In this document: one piece after another, positions 29,693 through 38,632 of the stretch
Position numbering within the stretch: the stretch's first letter is position 1
How the letters are laid out: the number at the start of each line of letters is the position of its first letter
Assembly (NCBI RefSeq): GCF_004358695.1
Contig: NZ_SNAA01000006.1
Span: 1-64,000, forward strand
DNA length: 64,000 bases
Source: Palleronia sediminis
GTDB lineage: Bacteria; Pseudomonadota; Alphaproteobacteria; Rhodobacterales; Rhodobacteraceae
Direction of reading: 5' to 3'
Translations under genes and position numbers: made by a program
The notes under the pieces: generated by a model
The model's database searches: none
Told to the model about the DNA's origin: nothing
What the model saw: the letters and a program-made list of their open reading frames with translations, nothing else

Positions 29693-30458
29693 ATTCGTAC
29701 CCCAGTTCCGCACCGTCGCTGTCGCGCACGTCCCACAGGCCGGGCCTTGCCTCGGGCCGGTCGACGAACCGCTCGTCCATGCCGAGATAGAAGATATGCG
29801 GCGCGGTGTTCTTGTCGGGCTGAAGCACCATAAGCTCGTCGTGGTACTCGTCGATCATGCGGGCGATCTGGCTTTCGGGATCGTTGATATCCCCGATGAT
29901 GCGCGCCCCTCCGACGCAGGATTCGACGCAGGCGGGCAGCAGCCCCGCCTCGAGCCTGTGCGCGCAAAAGGTGCATTTGTCGGCGACCTGCGTGCGCGGG
30001 TTCACGAACCGCGCGTCATAGGGGCAGGCCTGCACGCAATAGGCGCAGCCGACGCAGCGATCGGCATCGACGACCACGATGCCGTCCTCGCGCTGGAACG
30101 TCGCCTGCACCGGGCAGACGGGCACGCAGGGCGGGTTGTCGCAATGGTTGCACAGGCGCGGCAGCATGAACTGGGCCAGCGCGCCGGTTTCCTCGTTCTC
30201 GACCTCGTATTGCGACACGATGGTGCGGAACTTGCCCAGCGGCGCCTCATTCTCGATGTGGCAGGACACCGTGCAGGCCTGGCAGCCGATGCAGCGGCGC
30301 AGGTCGATCAGCATCGCGTAGCGTTTTGTCGGGTCGCCGCCCCGACGCGGGGGCTGGTCGTTGATACCGGCCTGCGCGACCTGGGCCAGCGGCACGAATG
30401 CGGCGCCGGCCGTGACGCGGGCCGCCTGGGTCATGAAAAGCCTGCGAGCGAGATCCAT
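29679..30458 (-). CDS. ttrB: Tetrathionate reductase iron-sulfur subunit B
   Basis: The protein has 259 residues. An N-terminal twin-arginine-like leader (LARRLFMTQ) is followed by four cysteine clusters for [4Fe-4S] centres: CIGCQACTVSC, CNHCDNPPCVPVC, CVGCAYCVQAC and CTFCAHRLEAGLLPACVESC. It shuttles electrons from TtrC to TtrA in the periplasm. First gene of the operon. An FNR-type box lies about 89 bases upstream of its start. No ttrS/ttrR sensor pair is adjacent. Confidence 0.9.
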   Translation of the reverse strand: MDLARRLFMTQAARVTAGAAFVPLAQVAQAGINDQPPRRGGDPTKRYAMLIDLRRCIGCQACTVSCHIENEAPLGKFRTIVSQYEVENEETGALAQFMLPRLCNHCDNPPCVPVCPVQATFQREDGIVVVDADRCVGCAYCVQACPYDARFVNPRTQVADKCTFCAHRLEAGLLPACVESCVGGARIIGDINDPESQIARMIDEYHDELMVLQPDKNTAPHIFYLGMDERFVDRPEARPGLWDVRDSDGAELGYEYAEH

Positions 30459-30546
30459 GGAGCTTCCTTCCGATCCCTGGTGCGCGAGAACGGCACGCAG
30501 CGTTCTCGCATCACGACCATCTTGGGCGAGTCGGGAAAATAAATCC

Positions 30547-30560
30547 TTGATCTAACTCAA
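30547..30560. promoter_or_regulatory. FNR/FnrL-type box upstream of ttrBCA
   Basis: TTGA-TCTAAC-TCAA keeps all eight core bases of the FNR-family dyad TTGA-N6-TCAA, and one base departs from the fuller TTGAT-N4-ATCAA. It lies about 89 bases upstream of the ttrB start in a 312-base divergent spacer. An oxygen-responsive regulator of the FnrL family would be expected to activate ttrBCA at low oxygen. Confidence 0.6.
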
Positions 30561-30664
30561 TTTTGCCTTTGGGCGGCGGATTCCTCCAGTTTGTCTCGGG
30601 AACTGGCAGTCCGCCAACGCGGGCGGCCGGATGGCGGGCTGGCAAACGGTGTCGGGCGCTCTAG

Positions 30665-30682
30665 ATGCAACTCATTCTCAAT
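30665..30682. promoter_or_regulatory. Possible Fur/Mur-type operator upstream of sitA
   Basis: The AT-rich block ATGCAACTCATTCTCAAT contains a core like those bound by Fur and its manganese-sensing relative Mur, which usually repress sitABCD. It lies just before the -35 element at 30687. Assignment is by position and base composition only. Confidence 0.4.
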
Positions 30683-30686
30683 CGTC

Positions 30687-30716
30687 TTGACAGCGCCGGA
30701 TCGCCGGTTCTATCTC
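30687..30716 (+). promoter_or_regulatory. Sigma-70-like promoter for sitABCD
   Basis: A perfect -35 TTGACA at 30687-30692 is followed 18 bases later by TATCTC at 30711-30716, 54 bases before the sitA start. The Fur-like block overlaps its upstream edge, so repression by metal would make sense. Confidence 0.45.
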
Positions 30717-30770
30717 GCTACTTGCAACTGCCTCGCAGAAACGTTTCATCCTTTTCCAGACCGGAGACGC

Positions 30771-31682
30771 ATGATGACCCGACCCACGCCCCGCCTGATT
30801 GCTGCCACCGCCCTCGCCACGCTTTTTGCCGCCGGGGCCCATGCCGCGGATGGCGACAGGTTCAAGGCCGTCACGACCTTTACCGTTCTGGCCGACATGG
30901 CGCAGAACGTGGCCGGCGACGCGGCCGAGGTCGTGTCGATCACCAAGCCCGGCGCCGAGATCCACGGCTATTCGCCGACCCCGCAGGATATCGTGCGCGC
31001 CAGCGATGCCGACCTGATCCTGTGGAACGGCCTGAATCTCGAGCTGTGGTTCGAGCAGTTCCTCGACAACCTCGGCGATATCCCCTCGGTCACGCTGACC
31101 GAGGGGATCGAGCCCATCGCGATCTCCGAAGGCTCATACGAGGGCAAGGCCAACCCCCATGCCTGGATGGGGGCCGATAACGCCATGGTCTATGTCGACA
31201 ATATCGCCGACGCCTTTGCCGAGCACGACCCCGCCAACGCCGAGACCTATCGGGCCAATGCCGAGGCCTACAAGACCGAGATCATGGACACGATCCAGCC
31301 GCTGCGCGACCGCGTCGCACAGGTTCCGGCCGAGCAGCGCTGGCTTGTCACCTGCGAAGGGGCCTTCAGCTATCTCGCGCGCGATTTCGGGATGAAGGAA
31401 CTCTACCTCTGGCCGATGAACGCCGACCAGGTCGGCACGCCGCAACAGGTGCGCAAGGTCATCGACGGGGTGAGGGAAAACGATATTCCCGTCGTCTTTT
31501 GCGAAAGCACGGTCAACACCTCGCCGGCCGAACAGGTCGCGCGCGAGACGGGGGCGGCCTTTGGCGGCGTCCTCTATGTCGACAGCCTGACCGAGGCCGA
31601 CGGCCCGGCGCCTACCTATCTCGACCTGCTGAGGGTCACGTCGCAGACCGTGGCGGACGGCATGTCGCGCAATATGAACTGA
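30771..31682 (+). CDS. sitA: Manganese/iron ABC transporter substrate-binding protein
   Basis: The protein has 303 residues with a Sec signal (about 1-23, ending AHAAD). The cluster A-I family of metal receptors is recognised by HGYSPTPQDIVRASDADLILWNGLNLE and NPHAWMGADNA, which supply His ligands, plus a late Glu/Asp region (FCESTVN). This pattern fits SitA/MntC rather than ZnuA because the His-rich loop is absent. Two start codons in tandem (30771, 30774) follow GGAG. First gene of sitABCD. Confidence 0.9.
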   Translation: MMTRPTPRLIAATALATLFAAGAHAADGDRFKAVTTFTVLADMAQNVAGDAAEVVSITKPGAEIHGYSPTPQDIVRASDADLILWNGLNLELWFEQFLDNLGDIPSVTLTEGIEPIAISEGSYEGKANPHAWMGADNAMVYVDNIADAFAEHDPANAETYRANAEAYKTEIMDTIQPLRDRVAQVPAEQRWLVTCEGAFSYLARDFGMKELYLWPMNADQVGTPQQVRKVIDGVRENDIPVVFCESTVNTSPAEQVARETGAAFGGVLYVDSLTEADGPAPTYLDLLRVTSQTVADGMSRNMN

Positions 31683-31783
31683 GTGCCGGTTGAAACCGTT
31701 TCATGGGTCTCCGCGGCGGAAACGCTGCGGAGACATGCGTTGAATGGGTGGGCCGGCCACAGATGACACGAGAGGATCGGGAC

Positions 31784-32680
31784 ATGCTCGACACGTCCGA
31801 ACACCGCCGCGGGGCCGATGCCGCCGCCCCGCGCCCCGAGGACGGGGCGGGGATCTATGCGCGCGACGTGACCGTGACCTATCGCAACGGCCACACCGCG
31901 TTGCACGACGCGACGTTCGCCATCCCCAAGGGCACGATCACCGCGCTTGTCGGCGTGAACGGCGCGGGCAAATCGACGCTGTTCAAGGCGATCATGGGCT
32001 TCGTTCCCGCCGCCCGCGGCGAGATCCGGCTTTTGGGCAAGACGGTAAAGCAGGCGCTGCGCGAGAACCTCGTGGCCTATGTGCCCCAGTCCGAAGAGGT
32101 CGACTGGGCCTTTCCGGTGCTGGTCGAGGATGTCGTGATGATGGGGCGTTACGGGCATATGGGGTTCCTGCGCCGCGCCCGCCGCGTCGATCACGCCGCG
32201 GTGGCCGACGCGCTCGACCGGGTGAACATGACCGAATACCGGCACCGCCAGATCGGCGAGCTGTCGGGCGGCCAGCGCAAGCGCGTCTTTCTTGCCCGCG
32301 CGCTGGCGCAGGACGGCCGCGTGATCCTGCTCGACGAGCCGTTCAGCGGCGTGGACGTCCAGACCGAGGACCAGATCACCGACCTGCTGCGCGAGCTGCG
32401 CGACGAGGGGCGCGTGATGCTGGTCTCGACCCACAATCTCGGGTCGGTGCCGGATTTCTGCGACCGGACGGTTCTCATCAAGGGCACGGTGCTGGCCTAC
32501 GGCCCCACCGAAACGACCTTTACCCGCGAGAACCTGCAACGCGTCTTTGGCGGCGTGTTGCGGCATTTCAACCTCGGCGGAGAGGCGCTGCACGACGATG
32601 ACGACCCGCGCGAGGTCAGCATCATCACCGATGACGAAAGGCCATTCGTGCATTACGGCGCGCGGGAGGATGGCCGATGA
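31784..32680 (+). CDS. sitB: Manganese/iron ABC transporter ATPase
   Basis: The protein has 298 residues with Walker [10 protein letters not shown], signature LSGGQRKRV, Walker B VILLDEPF and the switch His in STHNLG. I chose the ATG at 31784, preceded by GAGGA. An ATG seven codons earlier has a poorer site. It has a longer acidic C terminus ([14 protein letters not shown]) than many relatives. It overlaps sitC by 4 bases. Confidence 0.9.
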   Translation: MLDTSEHRRGADAAAPRPEDGAGIYARDVTVTYRNGHTALHDATFAIPKGTITALVGVNGAGKSTLFKAIMGFVPAARGEIRLLGKTVKQALRENLVAYVPQSEEVDWAFPVLVEDVVMMGRYGHMGFLRRARRVDHAAVADALDRVNMTEYRHRQIGELSGGQRKRVFLARALAQDGRVILLDEPFSGVDVQTEDQITDLLRELRDEGRVMLVSTHNLGSVPDFCDRTVLIKGTVLAYGPTETTFTRENLQRVFGGVLRHFNLGGEALHDDDDPREVSIITDDERPFVHYGAREDGR

Positions 32681-33576
32681 TCGAAACCCTGATCGAGCCG
32701 TTCGGCTATAGCTACATGTGGAACGCGATGTGGGTCTCGTCGCTGGTCGGTGGCGTCTGCGCGTTCCTGTCGTGCTACCTGATGCTCAAGGGCTGGTCGC
32801 TGATCGGCGACGCGCTGTCCCATTCGGTCGTTCCGGGCGTGGCGGGGGCCTATATCCTCGGCCTGCCCTTTGCGCTGGGCGCGTTCGTCGCGGGCGGTCT
32901 GGCGGCGGGCGCGATGCTGTTCCTGTCGGGGCGGTCGGGGCTCAAGATCGACGTCATCATCGGCATCATCTTTACCTCGTTCTTCGGGCTGGGGCTTTTC
33001 ATGGTGTCGCTGTCGCCGATGTCGGTCAGCATCCAGACCATCGTCATGGGCAATATCCTCGCGATCACGCCGGGCGACACGCTGCAACTGGCGATCATCG
33101 GTTTCGTGTCGCTCGCGGTGCTGATGGCCAAGTGGAAGGATCTGATGGTCGTGTTCTTCGACGAGACGCATGCCCGCTCGATCGGGCTGCGGCCCGAGCT
33201 GCTGCGCGCGGTGTTCTTCGTGCTGCTCTCGGCCTCGGTCGTGGCGGCGATGATGACGGTCGGCGCCTTTCTGGTGATCGCGCTGGTCGTGACGCCGGGG
33301 GCGACGGCCTACCTGCTGTGCGACCGGTTCCCGCGGCTGATCGCGCTGTCGGTCCTGATCGGCACGGTCACGAGCTTTGTCGGCGCCTATGCCAGCTATT
33401 TCCTCGACGGGGCGACGGGCGGCGTCATCGTGACGTTGCAGACGCTGATCTTCCTTCTGGCATTCGCCTTTGCGCCGAAACACGGGATGCTGGCCGCGCG
33501 CCGCAAGGCTGCCGCCGCGCTGGAGCGTCCCCATGAAGACGCGACGGCCCGCGCCGCGCGGGAGGTGACGCCGTGA
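32677..33576 (+). CDS. sitC: Manganese/iron ABC transporter permease
   Basis: The protein has 299 residues with about eight membrane helices of the ABC-3 permease family, recognisable from [20 protein letters not shown] and the late [10 protein letters not shown]. It forms the channel with SitD. Overlaps at both ends (ATGA with sitB, GTGA with sitD) show a tight operon. Confidence 0.9.
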   Translation: MIETLIEPFGYSYMWNAMWVSSLVGGVCAFLSCYLMLKGWSLIGDALSHSVVPGVAGAYILGLPFALGAFVAGGLAAGAMLFLSGRSGLKIDVIIGIIFTSFFGLGLFMVSLSPMSVSIQTIVMGNILAITPGDTLQLAIIGFVSLAVLMAKWKDLMVVFFDETHARSIGLRPELLRAVFFVLLSASVVAAMMTVGAFLVIALVVTPGATAYLLCDRFPRLIALSVLIGTVTSFVGAYASYFLDGATGGVIVTLQTLIFLLAFAFAPKHGMLAARRKAAAALERPHEDATARAAREVTP

Positions 33577-34436
33577 ACCTCGAGACCCTGCTCCTGCCGT
33601 TCCAGTTCCCCTTCATGCAGAACGCGTTCTGGATCTGCCTCATGGTGGCGCCGCCGACCGCGCTCTTGTCGTGTTTCCTCGTGCTCAAGGGGTGGGCGCT
33701 GATGGGCGACGCGGTCAGCCACGCGACCCTGCCCGGCATCGTTCTGGCCTGGATCCTCGGCCTGCCGCTGATCGTCGGGGCCTTTGCCGCGGGGATGCTC
33801 TGTGCGCTGGCGACGGGGTTCCTGTCGCATAACAGCCGGGTGAAACAGGACACCGTCACGGGGGTCGTGTTCTCGGGCATGTTCGGGCTCGGCATCATCA
33901 TGTACACCTCGATCACGACGAACGAGCATCTCGATCATGTCCTCTTCGGCAACATGCTGGGCGTCGGCCGCGAGAATCTCTGGACCTCGGGGGTGATCGG
34001 GCTCGCCGTCTCGGCACTGCTGATCCTCAAGTGGAAAGACCTTTTGCTTCATGCCTTCGACCCGGCGCAGGCGCAGGCCTCGGGCCTGAGCACGCGGCTG
34101 CTGCATTACGGCCTGCTATGCGCGCTGTCTCTGACAATCGTGGCCACGCTCAGCTCGGTGGGGCTGATCCTGTCTGTGGCGCTTCTGGTGACGCCGGGGG
34201 CCATCGCTTTCCTGACGGTTCGCAGCTTTGCGCCGATGCTGATTGTCTCGGTCGCGGTCTGCCTGCTGTCGATGCTGGCGGGCACCTACCTCAGCTTTTT
34301 CATCGACAGCGCCTCGGCACCGACGATCGTGCTGATCCTCACGGCGATCTTCATCGCGGCTTTCGTGCGGCGGCTGGGCAAGACCCGCGCCACCTCGCGC
34401 CGGCGGGTGGCGACCGAGGGTGCCGCCGCGTCCTGA
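33573..34436 (+). CDS. sitD: Manganese/iron ABC transporter permease
   Basis: The protein has 287 residues, the second ABC-3 family permease, with SCFLVLKGWALMGDAVSHATLPG matching SitC at the same place. It starts at a GTG overlapping the sitC stop. The two permeases are clearly paralogous, as in enterobacterial sitCD. The operon ends here; the cobalamin riboswitch begins about 50 bases on. Confidence 0.9.
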   Translation: MNLETLLLPFQFPFMQNAFWICLMVAPPTALLSCFLVLKGWALMGDAVSHATLPGIVLAWILGLPLIVGAFAAGMLCALATGFLSHNSRVKQDTVTGVVFSGMFGLGIIMYTSITTNEHLDHVLFGNMLGVGRENLWTSGVIGLAVSALLILKWKDLLLHAFDPAQAQASGLSTRLLHYGLLCALSLTIVATLSSVGLILSVALLVTPGAIAFLTVRSFAPMLIVSVAVCLLSMLAGTYLSFFIDSASAPTIVLILTAIFIAAFVRRLGKTRATSRRRVATEGAAAS

Positions 34437-34486
34437 CCCTCGGGCCGCGGCGAATGAGGATTGACGCCGCGCGGGCGGTGGCCCAC

Positions 34487-34680
34487 GCTGATCGGGATGG
34501 TTCCCGACGCCCCCAAAGGGCCGAGGGATGAAAAGGGAATGCGGTGCGGGCCCCGGCCCAAATCCGCGACTGCCCCCGCAACTGTGAGCGGCGAGCGACC
34601 CCGAGGAACGCCACTGGACCCCGCGGTCCGGGAAGGTTCGGGCGAGCCTTGACCCGCAAGTCAGGAGACCTGCCATCGCA
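34487..34680 (+). ncRNA. Cobalamin (adenosylcobalamin) riboswitch
   Basis: The conserved pieces of the B12 riboswitch occur in order. AAAAGGGAATGCGGTG is near 34531. CCGCGACTGCCCCCGCAACTGTGAGCGG runs at about 34566-34593 (written here only as a positional guide). GCCACTG is near 34610, and GACCCGCAAGTCAGGAGACC ends at about 34670. It precedes DUF1636 and a BtuDFC-like importer and should turn them down when cobalamin is plentiful. Confidence 0.93.
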
Positions 34681-34716
34681 GGCGTCATGGGACGCCGCCG
34701 GTGCCTGTGGGCACCG
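34681..34716 (+). promoter_or_regulatory. Riboswitch expression-platform hairpins
   Basis: Two perfect stem-loops follow the aptamer back to back: GGCGTC/GACGCC at 34681-34696 and CGGTGCC/GGCACCG at 34699-34716. There is no T-tract, so they may act by competing with the aptamer or by Rho rather than as a classical terminator. The start codon is a further 118 bases away. Confidence 0.4.
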
Positions 34717-34834
34717 CAGGAAACTCGAACCGGGCGGGGTGTCCGGGACCGGAGGCCAGAATGGCAGGATCGGCAGACGCCGCGTTGCCCGCACGGGTCC
34801 GATCGCGCCGCCCCGCACCAGCGCGGAGGCCGCA

Positions 34835-35215
34835 ATGGACGACACCGGCACACATGTCATCACGATCTGCACCTCGTGCCGCCACGGCAGACGACATTGC
34901 CGGCCGGGGCTCGACCTGATCCGGCGGCTGCGCGCCGCGCGCGATGCGGCGTCGGGCGTGGTGGGTGACGGGTTCGAAGTCGAGGGCTTCGCGTCCCTCG
35001 CCGTCTGCGACCGGCCCTGCACCGTCGCCTATCGCGCGACGGCCGACACCGTCTGGCTGTTCGGCGATGTCGACCCGGACGCGGATATCGACGACCTCGT
35101 GGCCTTTGCGGATCGGGGTGGGCTGGGCGGCAACCCGCGCGCGGCGGGCTGCGCCGCGGCGCTGGCGCGCGTGCCGTCGCTGGTCATCCGGGCGGACCGG
35201 GTGACGCTGCAATGA
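34835..35215 (+). CDS. DUF1636 family metal-binding protein
   Basis: The protein has 126 residues with an N-terminal CTSCRHGRRHC and a second CDRPC, which look like a 2Fe-2S or zinc site in a thioredoxin-like fold. It is the first gene after the cobalamin riboswitch, which suggests a role in cobalamin or cobalt acquisition. The start ATG follows GCGGAGGC. Its stop overlaps the ATPase start (ATGA). The function of DUF1636 is not established. Confidence 0.8.
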   Translation: MDDTGTHVITICTSCRHGRRHCRPGLDLIRRLRAARDAASGVVGDGFEVEGFASLAVCDRPCTVAYRATADTVWLFGDVDPDADIDDLVAFADRGGLGGNPRAAGCAAALARVPSLVIRADRVTLQ

Positions 35216-36006
35216 TCGCCGCCGCGCTTTCGGTGCGCGATATCGGCTGGTCGCCCCCCGGCGGGCCGCCGATCCTGCGCGGCATCGGTTTCGACCTCGC
35301 ACCCGGCCGCCTGTTGGGCGTTGTCGGGGCGAACGGCGCGGGCAAGTCCACGCTGCTGCGGATGCTCTACCGGTTCCACCGCCCCGAGCAGGGGGTCGTC
35401 GCGCTCGACGGGCGGGACATATGGCGCCTGTCCGCGCGCGACACCGCGCGCCGTGTCGCCGTCGTGTTGCAGGAACAGCCGACCGATTTCGCCCTGACCG
35501 TCCGCGAGATCGTCGCGCTGGGCCGCACGCCACACCGGCGCGGTTTCGCCGGGGGCGGGGCCTATGACGCGGCCGTGGTCGCCCGCGCCATGGCGCGGCT
35601 TGACCTCGCCGGCATGTCCGAACGCGCGCTCGGCACCCTGTCGGGCGGAGAGAAGCAGCGCGTCATGGTGGCCCGCGCCCTCGCGCAGGAGCCGGGGCTC
35701 TTGATCCTGGACGAGCCGACGAACCATCTCGACATACGCCATCAGCTCGAGGTGCTGGCCCTTGTCCGCGGGCTCGGGATCACCGTCGTCACCAGCCTGC
35801 ACGACCTCAACCTCGCCACCGGGCTGTGCGACGATGTGCTCGTCCTCGCCGGGGGCCGCGCGCTGGCTTTCGGCCCGCCGGGCCGCGTCCTGAACGAGAC
35901 CCTCGTGGCCCGCGCCTTCGACGTGGCCGCCCGGCGCGAACGGCTCGAGCCGAGCGGCACGCCGCATTTTACCTTCCACCTGCACGGCTCCGAAAGGATA
36001 CGATCC
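35212..36006 (+). CDS. ABC transporter ATPase, BtuD/FhuC type (no stop codon of its own)
   Basis: The protein has 265 codons with Walker A GANGAGKST (about 41-49), signature LSGGEKQRV, Walker B LLILDEPTNHLD and switch His in TSLHDLN. It energises the importer below. The frame does not end. After HFTFHLHGS it reads on through ERIRS directly into the Met of the binding-protein gene, and the whole open frame ends only at 36960. The family length is reached at this point, so a stop has probably been lost. See the binding-protein entry. Confidence 0.88.
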
Positions 36007-36960
36007 ATGTCCCGTCTTATCCTCTCCCTTCCCCTGTCGTTGATGGCCGTTCAGACCATGGCGCAGGACTATCCCGTGACGGTGCAAAGCTGCGACCGCA
36101 GCGTGACCTTCGACGCCGCGCCCGAACGAGCCGTGTCGAACGACGTGAACCTGACTGAGATGATGCTTGTCCTGGGGCTGACCGACCGCATGGTCGGATT
36201 TACCGGCATCAACGGTTGGAACAAGCTCGACGACGAGATGCGCGCGGGCGTGGCCGAGCTGCCCGAACTGGCCGAACGCTATCCCAGCCGTGAAGTGCTG
36301 ATCGGGGCCGAGGCCGATTTCTACTTTGCGGGCTGGAACTACGGGATGCGCGTCGGCGGAGAGGTGACGCCCGAAACGCTCGCCCCCTTCGGCATCGCGG
36401 TCTATGAGCTGAGCGAGAGCTGCACCCACATCATGGACAAGCCCAAGGCGAGCCTCGACGACATGTATGCCGATATCCTCAACCTCGGGCAGATCTTTGG
36501 CGTGCCCGACCGCGCCGAGGCGCTGGTCGCGGGATGGCGCGACGAGATCGAGGCCATCACCGCCGACGTCGAGCCCGGCGCCGGGCCGCGCGTCTTTGTC
36601 TATGACAGCGGCGAGGACACTCCTTTTACCGCCGGGCGCTATGCCATGCCCACCGCCCTGATCGAAGCCGCGGGAGGCACCAACATCATGGACGATTTCG
36701 AGAAGAGCTGGGCCACCGTCGGCTGGGAGGACGTGATCGCCCGCGACCCCGAGGTGATCGTGATCGTCAATTACGGTGACGTCACGGCCGAGCAAAAGCG
36801 CGATTTCATGCGCTCCAACCCCGCGTTCGCCGATATCGCGGCGGTGCGCAACGATGACTTCGTGACGCTCGAATACGTCGCGGCGACGCCCGGCCCGCGC
36901 AACATCGAGGCCGTCCGCACCCTCGCCGCCGCCTTTGCCGACGCGGCCGGAACACCGTGA
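36007..36960 (+). CDS. ABC transporter substrate-binding protein, BtuF/FecB type
   Basis: The protein has 317 residues with a normal Sec signal (about 1-20, ending MAQ) and a class III periplasmic binding fold. A GAAAGGA block lies 9-15 bases before its ATG, so independent initiation is likely despite being in frame with the ATPase gene. The riboswitch suggests cobalamin or a cobinamide/cobalt compound as ligand, although ferric siderophore proteins look alike. Its stop overlaps the permease GTG start. Confidence 0.85.
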   Translation: MSRLILSLPLSLMAVQTMAQDYPVTVQSCDRSVTFDAAPERAVSNDVNLTEMMLVLGLTDRMVGFTGINGWNKLDDEMRAGVAELPELAERYPSREVLIGAEADFYFAGWNYGMRVGGEVTPETLAPFGIAVYELSESCTHIMDKPKASLDDMYADILNLGQIFGVPDRAEALVAGWRDEIEAITADVEPGAGPRVFVYDSGEDTPFTAGRYAMPTALIEAAGGTNIMDDFEKSWATVGWEDVIARDPEVIVIVNYGDVTAEQKRDFMRSNPAFADIAAVRNDDFVTLEYVAATPGPRNIEAVRTLAAAFADAAGTP

Positions 36961-38012
36961 GCGACGCCGCGCTCGCGACCCGGACCGCCCGGCGGCGGCA
37001 TCGCCGCGCCTATCCGGTCGCGGTGATCCTGTCGGCGCTGGTGCTGATCGTGTCGCTGTCGGCCGCGATCAGCGTCGGTGCCGTGGGCGTGCCGACGGCC
37101 ACGGTCTGGGGCGTGATCGCGGACCGCCTGTTGCCGGGCATCGTGACGCCGGACTGGTCGGCGGGCCAGGCGGCCATCGTGTGGGACCTGCGCCTGCCGC
37201 GCGCGATCCTCGCCGCGCTGGTCGGGGCGGGGCTGGCCATGGTTGGGGCGACGCTTCAGGCGGTGACGCGCAACCCGCTTGCCGACCCCCATCTGCTGGG
37301 CATCTCGTCGGGCGGGGCGTTCGGCGCCATCGTGGCGCTGTTGCATACCGGCCTGATCCTCGGCGGCGCGACGGTTCCGGTCTTTGCCTTTCTCGGCGCG
37401 CTCGCCGCGATGGGGCTGGTGCTGGGCGTGGCGCGGATGGCCCGCGCGTCGTCGGCGGACCGGCTGGTCCTTGCGGGTGTGGCGGTGTCGTTCATCGTCA
37501 TGGCGGCGGCCAACGTGATGATCTTTCTCGGCGATCCGCGCGCGACCCATACCGTCGTCTTCTGGATGCTGGGCGGGCTGGGGCTCGCGCAATGGTCGCA
37601 TCTGCTTTACGCGCTGGGGGTGCTGGTGCTGTGCGGCGCGTGGTTCCGCCTGCGCGCGCACGATCTCGACGCCATGACCGTGGGTGACGAGACCGCCGCG
37701 ACGCTGGGCATCGCGGTGGCGCGCTTTCGGCTTGAGGTCTTTGTCGCGGGGGCGCTCATCACCGGGGTCATGGTCGCGTTTTCGGGGGTGATCGGCTTTG
37801 TCGGGCTGATGGTCCCGCATATCGTGCGGATGGCCGTGGGGGGCAGTTATGCGCGCGTCCTGCCGGTCTCGGCCCTGTTCGGCGCGGTGTTCCTGTTGTG
37901 GTGCGATATCCTCGCCCGGACGGTGATGGCCCCCGAGGACATGCCCATCGGGATCCTCACCGGCCTGATCGGCGGGGCGTTCTTTGTCTGGCTGTTGCGG
38001 CGGCGGGGCTGA
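36957..38012 (+). CDS. ABC transporter permease, BtuC/FecCD type
   Basis: The protein has 351 residues and about nine or ten helices, with the FecCD pattern DLRLPRAILAALVGAGLAMVGATLQAVTRNPLADP and LGISSGG. The coupling-helix region lies near VPHIVRM. It completes the importer formed with the ATPase and binding protein under riboswitch control. It starts at GTG overlapping the previous stop. I avoid a symbol because BtuC and FhuB/FecCD cannot be split by eye. Confidence 0.87.
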   Translation: MSDAALATRTARRRHRRAYPVAVILSALVLIVSLSAAISVGAVGVPTATVWGVIADRLLPGIVTPDWSAGQAAIVWDLRLPRAILAALVGAGLAMVGATLQAVTRNPLADPHLLGISSGGAFGAIVALLHTGLILGGATVPVFAFLGALAAMGLVLGVARMARASSADRLVLAGVAVSFIVMAAANVMIFLGDPRATHTVVFWMLGGLGLAQWSHLLYALGVLVLCGAWFRLRAHDLDAMTVGDETAATLGIAVARFRLEVFVAGALITGVMVAFSGVIGFVGLMVPHIVRMAVGGSYARVLPVSALFGAVFLLWCDILARTVMAPEDMPIGILTGLIGGAFFVWLLRRRG

Positions 38013-38081
38013 GCCAACGGGGCGGCAAAGCCGACGCTTTTGGTCGGATAAGCCTTGCCGTGCGGTGCAGGAGCCTATATC

Positions 38082-38098
38082 CGGTATTCCGTTTACCG
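38082..38098. promoter_or_regulatory. Dyad upstream of the DUF454 gene
   Basis: CGGTA-TTCCGTT-TACCG is a perfect 5-bp inverted repeat ending 13 bases before the start codon and just after a TATAT patch. It could be an operator. No factor can be named. Confidence 0.3.
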
Positions 38099-38111
38099 AA
38101 TGGAGCCGCCC

Positions 38112-38507
38112 ATGCCCGCCCGTCTCGTCCAAAGCATCGACCTCGCGCGCGCCGCGTGGTTCACGCTGGGCGGCATCGCGCTGGTTCTCGGCGCCGTCGG
38201 CGTGCTGCTGCCCGTGTTGCCGACGACCCCCTTTGCCATCGTGGCGGCCTTTGCATTCGGAAAGAGCGCGCCGCGCCTCGCCGCCCGGCTCGAGTCGAGC
38301 CGCACCTTCGGCCCGCTCGTCGCCGATTGGCGGGCGCATGGCGCCATCGCGCGGCGCTACAAGCTGCTCACCGTCGCGATGATGGCCGGGGCCTTCGCGC
38401 TCAGCCTCGCGCTGTCGGTCGCGCCCGTCGTTCTGGCGGTTCAGGCGGTCTGCATGACGGCCGCGGCCGCCTATGTTCTCAGCCGACCCGAAGCGTCGGA
38501 CGCCTGA
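38112..38507 (+). CDS. DUF454 (YbaN-type) small membrane protein
   Basis: The protein has 131 residues with a first helix pair around GIALVLGAVGVLLPVLPTTPF, the DUF454 hallmark, a charged middle (HGAIARRYK) and a second helix pair. I chose the ATG at 38112 because TGGAG lies 6 bases before it; the ATG at 38100 has no such site. The function of this family is unknown. It may be linked to metal uptake by neighbourhood, but it has its own promoter region. Confidence 0.8.
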   Translation: MPARLVQSIDLARAAWFTLGGIALVLGAVGVLLPVLPTTPFAIVAAFAFGKSAPRLAARLESSRTFGPLVADWRAHGAIARRYKLLTVAMMAGAFALSLALSVAPVVLAVQAVCMTAAAAYVLSRPEASDA

Positions 38508-38632
38508 GCGACGGCGATCCGCGCACCACTCTCTTCATCGCAATCACAGGGTGCCGTCGTGATCGCCGGGGGCGGAACCTTGACCGGGCGAACCGGTTGA
38601 TCGTGAGACCCACCAAGGAAACAGGAGGTTTC

